DNA of 35,107 nt from Candidatus Caccoplasma merdavium (GTDB lineage Bacteria; Bacteroidota; Bacteroidia; Bacteroidales; UBA11471). The DNA lies in assembly GCA_018715595.1 (NCBI GenBank), contig DVLI01000009.1, positions 1 to 35,107 on the forward strand, in the 5' to 3' direction. Position 1 is the first letter of the stretch; the number at the start of each line of letters is the position of its first letter. Position numbers and translations under genes: made by a program. Under the pieces are notes generated by a model that was not told the origin of the DNA, made no database searches, and worked only from the letters and a program-made list of their open reading frames with translations. Positions 16,850 to 23,687 of the stretch are shown here, one piece after another.

Positions 16850-17317
16850 TTAAGCGATATGAGTCCCGGCTCTTACGGGAAGGGCTTTGACGTGATAAGT
16901 GAGAAATGTATCGGGCAGGGAAGGAGTCTCCTTGATGCCGAGCGATACCCTGCACTCGTCATACTGCTGTTGGCATTCCTGGCAGGGAATGGCGGCCGAC
17001 AAGTGGCAATGGAAGGTGTGCAAGATGTCGTGGCAGGGCACCGGCAGGAGATGCGGGTGCGAAGGTGGCAGGACCGAAATGACCCGGTGGCTGCACGGTA
17101 TGTCGGGATAGCTGTGGTTGTGGTCGCAGCAGCCGTCGTTTTCGTTGTGGAAAGGCAGCGCGTCGTTGTGATGATGTTGGCCGGTGCAGTGGCTTATGTC
17201 GAAACAGGCAGCCGTGGCGCCGTTGTGATGGTGATGCGGGAACAGCAGCAAGCCTTGTGTCAAAACGCACAAGACAAAGACAATTTTCACCCATCTGCTT
17301 TCCCGTAATTGTTCCAT
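16850..17317 (-). CDS. Small His/Cys-rich exported protein (DUF6769-like)
   Basis: This encodes 155 aa from the ATG at 17317; an in-frame GTG at 17290 is an alternative. The N-terminus has one hydrophobic segment (about 10-25, VKIVFVLCVLTQGLLLFP), a signal peptide or anchor, followed directly by four histidines. The rest is crowded with His and Cys: HCTGQHHH, CCDHNH, CSH, CHD, HTFHCH and CQEC. It resembles the small His-rich proteins that head RND metal-efflux operons in Bacteroidales (annotated DUF6769, from memory). A periplasmic metal-binding or metal-sensing role is inferred, not shown. It is first in the efflux operon, 90 bp before the adaptor gene. The promoter lies almost on top of the ATG, suggesting a leaderless mRNA. 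Confidence 0.75.
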   Translation of the reverse strand: MEQLRESRWVKIVFVLCVLTQGLLLFPHHHHNGATAACFDISHCTGQHHHNDALPFHNENDGCCDHNHSYPDIPCSHRVISVLPPSHPHLLPVPCHDILHTFHCHLSAAIPCQECQQQYDECRVSLGIKETPSLPDTFLTYHVKALPVRAGTHIA

Positions 17318-17321
17318 GTCG

Positions 17322-17353
17322 CAAAAATAGGGACTTTCTTCGGGATAGGCAAA
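17322..17353 (-). promoter_or_regulatory. Promoter of the metal-efflux operon
   Basis: On the minus strand, TTTG (17353-17350) and TATTTTTG (17329-17322) are separated by exactly 20 nt, a full consensus match. The box ends only 4 bp before the ATG at 17317, so transcription should begin at or next to the A of the start codon. Confidence 0.72.
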
Positions 17354-17517
17354 TCTCTTTGGCTCGAAATCGTTTTTACCGTCCTCCCGAAGGTGGAAAT
17401 ATTGCCCTCCCGGAAGGAAGAATATTATGAGGAGAATTTGAACGAAAAGAATTGTTCTTCCGTTAAATAGGACAGAATAAATTTTTAGGGATTGATGCCC
17501 TTTTGAAGAAAAGACGT

Positions 17518-17525
17518 TATCTTTG
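17518..17525 (+). promoter_or_regulatory. nqr operon promoter, -7 box
   Basis: TATCTTTG is an exact match to the Bacteroidetes -7 consensus, 26 bp before the nqrA ATG, giving a leader of about 22 nt. The -33 is unclear: TTG at 17492-17494 is 23 nt upstream and TTTG at 17502-17505 only 12 nt upstream. Confidence 0.55.
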
Positions 17526-17551
17526 CTACCCGAATTTGCAAATAGAAGAAA

Positions 17552-18898
17552 ATGGCGAATGCAATAAAACTGAAAAAGGGGTTGGACATACCCATTGAAG
17601 GTGCTGCCGAGGCTCGTATCGTCGAGGCTCCGGAGGCCGGGCGGTATGCCCTTGTCCCCGATGATTTCCACGGTATCGTACCGAAAGTCCTTGTGAAGCC
17701 CGGCGACAAAGTGCGGGTGGGTACGCCTCTGATGTGCGACAAGAATCGACCCGAGATGCAATTCGTTTCGCCGGTAAGCGGCGAGGTCGAGGCGGTAAAC
17801 CGGGGCGAGCGGCGTAAAGTCCTCGACATCACGGTGAAGCCCGACGGAAAAATGGAGCCGGCCGATGCGTCCCGTCCCGAGTTGGCGACCCTCGACGGCG
17901 AACAGGTCAAGGCCATTCTGTTGGCGCGGGGACTCTTCATGTATATCAAGCAGCGACCCTATGACATCATTGCCGACCCCACCATCTTCCCCCGCGATAT
18001 TTTCGTCACGGCATGGGATTCGGCTCCGCTGGCTCCCGATTTTGACTTCGTCGTGAAAGGTCGTGAAGACGATTTGCAGGCCGGCATCGACGTGCTGGCC
18101 AAGCTCACGGCCGGTCGCGTATATCTCGGTGTGCGTGCCGGTAGTCCGCTCGCGGTGCGCGGTGCCGAGGTCGTTGCCTTTGAAGGCCCGCACCCGGCCG
18201 GGAATGTCGGCGTGCAGATACACCACATCGCCCCGGTCTCAAAAGGAGAGACGGTGTGGACGCTCAGTGCCTTCGACCTGCTGGTTATCGGCCGCTATTT
18301 CCGCACCGGCGTGCTCGATTTCTCGCGGCTCGTCGCCCTTACCGGCTCCGAGGTGAAAACCCCGCATTACGTCAAGACGATATGGGGCGCGGAGGTGAGT
18401 TCGATCATCGACGGCAATCTTGTCCCGGCCGACTATCACCGCCGCTACATCAGTGGCAACGTCCTCACGGGAACCCGTCTCGGCGAGCACGATTATCTGC
18501 GTGCCCCGCACAGCCAGATTACCGTCATACCCGAGGGCGATGACTGCCATGAACTCCTCGGCTGGGCGATGCCCGGTTTCGGGAAGTACAGCGTTTCCCA
18601 CTCCTATTTCTCGTGGCTGTCGCGCGGCCGCCGCTACCGTTTCGACGCCCGTCTGCACGGCGGCGAACGGGCCATCATCATGCAGGGCGAGTACGACAAG
18701 GTGTTGCCCATGGACATTCTGCCCGAGTTTCTGGTCAAGGCCGTCCTTGCCTTCGACATCGACAAGATGGAAAACCTCGGTATCTACGAAGTCGCACCCG
18801 AGGATTTTGCCCTCTGCGAGTTTGTCGATACCTCGAAACTCCCCTTGCAGGCCATCATACGGGAGGGCCTCGACAAGTTGCGGAAAGAGATGAATTGA
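17552..18898 (+). CDS. nqrA: Na+-translocating NADH:quinone reductase subunit A
   Basis: This encodes 448 aa, full length. NqrA is the cytoplasmic subunit at the quinone end of the six-subunit NADH:ubiquinone/menaquinone oxidoreductase that pumps Na+ outwards. The N-terminus ANAIKLKKGLDIPIEGAAE is typical of the family, followed by a biotinyl/lipoyl-like domain (VKPGDKVRVGTPLMCDK, FVSPVSGEVEAVNRGERRKVL) and the conserved FDLLVIGRYFRTGVLDFSR and GTRLGEHDYLRAPHSQ segments. It opens the operon, divergent from the metal-efflux operon, with 26 bp to nqrB. Confidence 0.97.
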   Translation: MANAIKLKKGLDIPIEGAAEARIVEAPEAGRYALVPDDFHGIVPKVLVKPGDKVRVGTPLMCDKNRPEMQFVSPVSGEVEAVNRGERRKVLDITVKPDGKMEPADASRPELATLDGEQVKAILLARGLFMYIKQRPYDIIADPTIFPRDIFVTAWDSAPLAPDFDFVVKGREDDLQAGIDVLAKLTAGRVYLGVRAGSPLAVRGAEVVAFEGPHPAGNVGVQIHHIAPVSKGETVWTLSAFDLLVIGRYFRTGVLDFSRLVALTGSEVKTPHYVKTIWGAEVSSIIDGNLVPADYHRRYISGNVLTGTRLGEHDYLRAPHSQITVIPEGDDCHELLGWAMPGFGKYSVSHSYFSWLSRGRRYRFDARLHGGERAIIMQGEYDKVLPMDILPEFLVKAVLAFDIDKMENLGIYEVAPEDFALCEFVDTSKLPLQAIIREGLDKLRKEMN

Positions 18899-18924
18899 TT
18901 TTAAAACGATAAAACGACAGAACC

Positions 18925-20133
18925 TTGAAAACGTTAAGAAATTATCTCGATAAGATAAAGCCCAACTTCATGCCCGGAGGTCGGTGGGCGATGTTCCGTT
19001 CGGTATTTGAGGGGTTTGAAACATTCCTTTATGTGCCGGCGACGACCTCTCCCTCGGGGGTACATATCCACGACAGCATCGATACCAAGCGCACCATGTC
19101 GGTGGTCATACTGGCATTGGTGCCGGCCCTGCTCTTTGGCATGTATAATGTCGGTTATCAACATTATCTGGCCATCGGTGAGCTCTCGGCCGTCGGTTTC
19201 TGGACGGTCTTCTTCTTCGGATTCCTGGCCGTCCTTCCCAAAATCATCGTCTCCTATGTCGTGGGGCTCGGCATCGAGTTTGTCGTAGCCCAGTGGCGCG
19301 GGCACGAGATACAGGAAGGCTTCCTCGTATCGGGTATCTTGATACCCCTGATTGTGCCGGTCGACACCCCGCTGTGGATGATAGCCGTGGCCACGGCCTT
19401 TGCCGTGATTTTTGCCAAGGAGGTTTTTGGCGGCACCGGCATGAATATCTTCAATGTGGCACTTGTCACGCGGGCATTCCTCTTCTTTGCCTATCCCTCG
19501 AAGATGTCGGGCGATGAGGTCTTTGTCCGCACGGCCGATACCTTCGGTCTCGGAGCCGGACAGGTGGTCGATACCTTCTCGGGGGCTACCCCGCTGGGTC
19601 AGGTGGCCACGCATGGGGGCGGCGACCTCGTGCTGCACAATATCGTGGGCGAACCCCTCTCGACGCTCGACTATTTCCTCGGCCTGATTCCCGGCTCGAT
19701 AGGGGAGACCTCGACCCTGGCCATTCTTTTGGGCGCTGTCGTCCTGCTCTGGACGGGCATCGCCAGCTGGCGGGTCATGCTCTCGGTCTTTGTCGGAGGT
19801 CTGGTGATGAGCACTGTTGCGGCGCTGTTCCCGTCGCCCGTCTATCCCGGTTCCATGATTTCACCCGTCGACCAAATCTGCCTTGGCGGTTTTGCCTTTG
19901 CGGCCGTGTTTATGGCGACCGACCCCGTAACGGGCGCGCGCACCCGCACGGGTCAATATATTTACGGATTTCTTATCGGCGTGATAGCCATCTTGATACG
20001 CGTGTATAATACCGGTTATCCCGAAGGCGCCATGCTGGCGGTGCTGCTGATGAACGTCTTTGCACCGCTCATCGACTATTTCGTGGTCGAAGGAAACATC
20101 AAACGCCGCCTCAAACGAGCCCGCAAGGCATAA
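18925..20133 (+). CDS. nqrB: Na+-translocating NADH:quinone reductase subunit B
   Basis: This encodes 402 aa and begins with TTG at 18925. The TTG start is chosen because NqrB proteins begin with a MK-LRNYLDKIKPNF-type N-terminus, and the first in-frame ATG (18970) would remove it. It is an integral membrane subunit with about ten membrane segments. The covalent FMN attachment motif FSGATPLGQ is present, with acceptor Thr222. A riboflavin and part of the Na+ pathway reside in this subunit in characterised enzymes. The C-terminus (FVVEGNIKRRLKRARKA) is basic and cytoplasmic. nqrC follows after 12 bp. Confidence 0.96.
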   Translation: MKTLRNYLDKIKPNFMPGGRWAMFRSVFEGFETFLYVPATTSPSGVHIHDSIDTKRTMSVVILALVPALLFGMYNVGYQHYLAIGELSAVGFWTVFFFGFLAVLPKIIVSYVVGLGIEFVVAQWRGHEIQEGFLVSGILIPLIVPVDTPLWMIAVATAFAVIFAKEVFGGTGMNIFNVALVTRAFLFFAYPSKMSGDEVFVRTADTFGLGAGQVVDTFSGATPLGQVATHGGGDLVLHNIVGEPLSTLDYFLGLIPGSIGETSTLAILLGAVVLLWTGIASWRVMLSVFVGGLVMSTVAALFPSPVYPGSMISPVDQICLGGFAFAAVFMATDPVTGARTRTGQYIYGFLIGVIAILIRVYNTGYPEGAMLAVLLMNVFAPLIDYFVVEGNIKRRLKRARKA

Positions 20134-20145
20134 TGCAACACGACT

Positions 20146-20847
20146 ATGAACAAGCAAAGCAATACTTACACAATCCTTTACGCATCGGTCATGGTCATCT
20201 TGGTGGCCGCGGTGCTGGCTGTTACCTCGTTGAGCCTGAAAGAGAAGCAGACCCGCAACGTCGAAATCGACAAGATGAAGCAGATTCTCTCCTCGGTGCA
20301 CATTGCCGCTACCGCCGACGATGCACAGTCGCTCTATAAGAAATATATCGTCGACAGCTATGTGCTCGATGCCGATGGGAAACCTGTCGATGGTGCCGAC
20401 GCTTTCGGTGTCGATGTCGCCGTGCAGGTGAAGTTGCCCGCCGCCGAGCGCCGTCTGCCCGTGTATGTCTGCCGTCTCGACAACGGGGCGCAGAAATATA
20501 TCGTGCCCCTCTACGGTGCCGGCCTGTGGGGACCCATTTGGGGATATTTGTCCATCGATGCCGACGGCAACACCATCTACGGGGCCTATTTCGCCCATCA
20601 GAGCGAGACCCCCGGCCTCGGAGCCGAGATTCAGACCGAGGCTTTCTCGGGACAATTCGTCGGCAAGCACCTCTTCATCGGCGGTGAGTTCAAGCCCGTT
20701 GCCGTGGAGAAGAAGGGGCAGAAGCCTCTCAACGGCGCCGAGTATGTCGATGCCGTTTCGGGCGGAACCATCACCAGCAAGGGAGTACAGGCCATGCTCT
20801 CCAACAGCCTCGACCCCTACCGTCGTTTCCTTGAATCGTTGAAATAA
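20146..20847 (+). CDS. nqrC: Na+-translocating NADH:quinone reductase subunit C
   Basis: This encodes 233 aa. A single N-terminal membrane helix (about 9-29) anchors a periplasmic FMN domain. The flavinylation site reads DAVSGGTITS, with acceptor Thr208; the usual Ala before the Thr is Gly here. The segment ETPGLGAEI (about 164-172) is the typical conserved Nqr/Rnf FMN-domain motif. An insertion-like stretch with AERRLPVYVCRL lies around residues 99-110. It passes electrons between membrane redox centres of the pump. nqrD follows after 17 bp. Confidence 0.95.
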   Translation: MNKQSNTYTILYASVMVILVAAVLAVTSLSLKEKQTRNVEIDKMKQILSSVHIAATADDAQSLYKKYIVDSYVLDADGKPVDGADAFGVDVAVQVKLPAAERRLPVYVCRLDNGAQKYIVPLYGAGLWGPIWGYLSIDADGNTIYGAYFAHQSETPGLGAEIQTEAFSGQFVGKHLFIGGEFKPVAVEKKGQKPLNGAEYVDAVSGGTITSKGVQAMLSNSLDPYRRFLESLK

Positions 20848-20864
20848 TATAAAGATATAGAGAT

Positions 20865-21491
20865 ATGCTGTTATCGAAGAAAAACAGAGAAATACTTTTG
20901 GGCCCGCTCTCGCGCAACAACCCCGTCATCGTGCAGGTGTTGGGCATCTGTTCGGCCCTTGCCGTTACAGCCAAGCTCGAACCTGCCTTTGTCATGGCCA
21001 TCTCCGTGACGGCCGTGCTGGCCTTTTCCAATGTCATCATTTCGCTGTTGCGCAATACCATTCCCGGCAGTATCCGCATCATCGTGCAACTGGTGGTCGT
21101 TGCGGCGTTGGTCATCGTCGTCGACCAGGTGCTCAAAGCCTATGCCTATGACGTGAGCAAGCAGCTCTCGGTCTTTGTGGGGCTCATCATCACCAACTGC
21201 ATTCTCATGGGGCGCCTCGAAGCCTTCGCCCTCGGGCACGGCCCGTGGGAGTCGTTCCTCGACGGAGTGGGCAACGGCGTGGGGTACGGCCTTATCCTGG
21301 TGATTGTGGCCTTCTTCCGCGAATTGTTCGGCTCGGGAACCCTCTTCGGCTACCCCGTCGTGCCGCAATGCCTCTATGACTGGGGCTATCAGAACAACGG
21401 CCTCATGATATTGCCCCCGATGGCATTGATTACGGTGGCCTGCATCATTTGGGTGCACCGCCTCCGCAATAAGGATTTGCAAGAAAAATAG
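20865..21491 (+). CDS. nqrD: Na+-translocating NADH:quinone reductase subunit D
   Basis: This encodes 208 aa, an integral membrane protein with six membrane segments. The two cysteines that, with those of NqrE, hold the intramembrane iron-sulfur centre are in place: Cys29 ([10 protein letters not shown]) and Cys112 ([10 protein letters not shown]). The GRLEAFALG and [10 protein letters not shown] segments are typical of the NqrD/RnfE family. As a member of a complete nqrABCDEF set it is assigned to NQR and not to RNF. nqrE follows after 24 bp. Confidence 0.96.
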   Translation: MLLSKKNREILLGPLSRNNPVIVQVLGICSALAVTAKLEPAFVMAISVTAVLAFSNVIISLLRNTIPGSIRIIVQLVVVAALVIVVDQVLKAYAYDVSKQLSVFVGLIITNCILMGRLEAFALGHGPWESFLDGVGNGVGYGLILVIVAFFRELFGSGTLFGYPVVPQCLYDWGYQNNGLMILPPMALITVACIIWVHRLRNKDLQEK

Positions 21492-21515
21492 TATCACACT
21501 CAAAGAGTCTGACAC

Positions 21516-22130
21516 ATGGAAAATCTCAATCTGTTTATCCGGTCGATATTCATCGACAACATGATATTCGCCTACTTCTTGGGAATGTGCTCCTATTTGG
21601 CCGTCTCCAAGAACGTAAAGACCGCCATGGGGCTGGGCGTGGCCGTGACCTTCGTCCTGGCGATAACCCTGCCGGTCAACTATATGCTCGAAAACTACAT
21701 ACTCAAAGCCGGCGCCCTTTCGTGGCTCGGAGAGTCGTTTGCCGATGTGGACCTCAGCTTTCTGAGTCTCATCTTTTTCATCGCCGTCGTGGCGGCCATG
21801 GTGCAGCTCGTCGAGATGATAGTCGAGAAATACGCACCGGCGCTATACAATACGCTGGGCATCTTCCTGCCGCTCATCGCCGTCAACTGTGCCATCTTGG
21901 GCGCTTCGCTCTTCATGCAGCAGCGGTCGTTCCCCAATGCGTGGTCGGCCACGGTCTACGGGCTCGGTTCCGGAATCGGCTGGTTGCTGGCCATTGTGGG
22001 CATCGCCGCCATTCGCGAGAAGATGGCCTATTCCAATGTGCCCGCTCCGCTCAAAGGCATCGGCATCACCTTCATCGTCACGGGGCTCATGGGAATTGCC
22101 TTTATGAGTTTCCTCGGTATCAAATTGTAA
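21516..22130 (+). CDS. nqrE: Na+-translocating NADH:quinone reductase subunit E
   Basis: This encodes 204 aa with six membrane segments, in inverted topology relative to NqrD in known structures. Cluster-ligand cysteines are Cys25 ([11 protein letters not shown]) and Cys125 ([11 protein letters not shown]). The [20 protein letters not shown] and [11 protein letters not shown] segments are typical of NqrE/RnfA. Together with NqrD it forms the membrane iron-sulfur site between the NqrF and NqrC redox centres. nqrF starts 13 bp downstream. Confidence 0.96.
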   Translation: MENLNLFIRSIFIDNMIFAYFLGMCSYLAVSKNVKTAMGLGVAVTFVLAITLPVNYMLENYILKAGALSWLGESFADVDLSFLSLIFFIAVVAAMVQLVEMIVEKYAPALYNTLGIFLPLIAVNCAILGASLFMQQRSFPNAWSATVYGLGSGIGWLLAIVGIAAIREKMAYSNVPAPLKGIGITFIVTGLMGIAFMSFLGIKL

Positions 22131-22143
22131 AAAACGTTCCGTT

Positions 22144-23412
22144 ATGACCACTCTCATACTCACATCGGGCAACCTCACCATTGTTGCTGCGGTTGTCATA
22201 TTTCTGGTACTCACCCTGTTGCTGGTTGCCGTGCTGCTCATAGCCAAGGCGCGTCTCATGCCGGCCGGCAACCGCCGCATCACCATCAACGGCGAGCGCA
22301 CGGTCGAGACGCAGGCCGGGGCCACGCTCCTCGCGTCGCTGGCGGCCAACAAGATATTCCTTCCCTCGGCTTGCGGCGGAGGCGGTAGCTGCGGCATGTG
22401 CCGTTGCCAGGTTCTCTCGGGCGGCGGAGAGATTCTCCCCACCGAGACCGGCTTTTTCACCCGCAAGCAGCAGCACGACCATTATCGGCTGGCCTGCCAG
22501 GTCAAGGTCAAGAACGATTTGCAGATAAAAGTGCCGCAATCGGTGCTCGGCATCAAGAAGATGGAGTGCGAAGTCATCTCCAACCGCAACGTCGCCTCGT
22601 TCATCAAGGAGTTTGTGGTGCGCGTTCCCGACGGCGAGAAGTTCGACTTCCTCCCCGGCAGTTATGTGCAAATCGACGTGCCCCGTTACGACATCAAGTT
22701 CACCGACATGCAAGTCGAGGAAAAATTCCGCGACGAGTGGGACAAATACAAGATGTGGGGGCTGGTGTGCCGCAACGACGAGGAGACCTTCCGTGCCTAT
22801 TCCATGGCCAACTATCCCGCCGAGGGCAACATCATCATGCTCAATATCCGCATCGCCACGCCGCCGTTCGACCGCGCTGCCGGTACTTGGGCCGCCGGCA
22901 TCAAGCCCGGTATATGCTCCTCCTACATCTTTACCCGCAAGCCCGGCGACAAGGTGACCCTCTCGGGCCCCTACGGTGAGTTCCACATTCTCGATACCAA
23001 GCGCGAAATGATATACATCGGCGGCGGCGCCGGTATGGCTCCTTTGCGGTCGCACCTCATGCACCTCTTCCGCACGCTCCGCACCACCGACCGCAAAATA
23101 TCCTATTGGTATGGCGCCCGGTCGCGGCGGGAGATTTTCTACGAAGAAGATTTCAGGGCCATCGAGCGTGACTTCCCCAACTTCACGTTCAACATTGCCC
23201 TTTCCGACCCGCAACCCGAAGATAATTGGACGGGCTACACCGGCTTTATCCACCAGGTGCTCTATGACCATTACCTCAAAGACCACGAGGCACCCGAAGA
23301 CATCGAGTACTACATGTGCGGTCCCGGCCCCATGGCGGCATCGGTCAAGAAGATGCTTTGGGACCTCGGTGTGCCGACCGAGATGCTGATGTACGACGAT
23401 TTCGGCGCGTGA
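22144..23412 (+). CDS. nqrF: Na+-translocating NADH:quinone reductase subunit F
   Basis: This encodes 422 aa. It has an N-terminal membrane helix (about 8-34), then a plant-type ferredoxin domain with 2Fe-2S ligands Cys77, Cys83, Cys86 and Cys118. After that come the FAD domain (FRAYSMANYP, the RxYS FAD motif; GICSSYIF) and the NADH domain (YIGGGAGMAPLRSH; YYMCGPGPM; the C-terminal MYDDFGA). It is the NADH-oxidising entry point, passing electrons through FAD and the 2Fe-2S cluster into the membrane subunits. It is the last gene of the operon; no clear T-tract terminator follows, only a GC-rich inverted repeat. Confidence 0.97.
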   Translation: MTTLILTSGNLTIVAAVVIFLVLTLLLVAVLLIAKARLMPAGNRRITINGERTVETQAGATLLASLAANKIFLPSACGGGGSCGMCRCQVLSGGGEILPTETGFFTRKQQHDHYRLACQVKVKNDLQIKVPQSVLGIKKMECEVISNRNVASFIKEFVVRVPDGEKFDFLPGSYVQIDVPRYDIKFTDMQVEEKFRDEWDKYKMWGLVCRNDEETFRAYSMANYPAEGNIIMLNIRIATPPFDRAAGTWAAGIKPGICSSYIFTRKPGDKVTLSGPYGEFHILDTKREMIYIGGGAGMAPLRSHLMHLFRTLRTTDRKISYWYGARSRREIFYEEDFRAIERDFPNFTFNIALSDPQPEDNWTGYTGFIHQVLYDHYLKDHEAPEDIEYYMCGPGPMAASVKKMLWDLGVPTEMLMYDDFGA

Positions 23413-23428
23413 CGGGCATCTTCCCGCC

Positions 23429-23489
23429 CGCGGGTGCATGCCGCCGCCTCCCGCCGGTTCGCGGCGTTGCCGCGTATGCCCCGCCCGCG
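23429..23489. repeat. GC-rich inverted repeats after nqrF
   Basis: An outer pair (CGCGGG at 23429-23434 with CCCGCG at 23484-23489) encloses an inner perfect hairpin (CGCGGC, loop GTT, GCCGCG; 23460-23474). There is no T run, so it is not a standard terminator. It may stall or stabilise the nqr mRNA 3' end. Confidence 0.4.
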
Positions 23490-23569
23490 ATGAAATAACC
23501 AAAAAAGTGTAAAGCCATGCCCGGGGCTTCCTTGTGTCGCGGAACAAAGAAAAATCATTATAAACAGCT

Positions 23570-23601
23570 TTTGTATCAAAAAATCAAGTGTGATACTTTT
23601 G
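23570..23601 (+). promoter_or_regulatory. Promoter of the 965-aa secreted protein gene
   Basis: TTTG (23570-23573) and TACTTTTG (23594-23601) are 20 nt apart, a full Bacteroidetes consensus. The predicted start near 23606 leaves an AT-rich leader of about 80 nt. A second -7-like box, TAATTTTG (23611-23618), has no well-spaced -33. The A/T-rich stretch just before the ATG is typical of highly translated Bacteroidetes surface-protein genes. Confidence 0.7.
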
Positions 23602-23687
23602 GCAAAAATATAATTTTGTAAGCGTGTATGTCTTGTTATATGCAGACGAAAAAAAAGACTTTCAATTATTAACTAAAATTTTCTATC

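Noticed and set aside
17318..18226. Long upstream extension of the small His/Cys-rich gene on the minus strand
   Set aside because: It runs through the efflux promoter and into nqrA antisense, with no motif.
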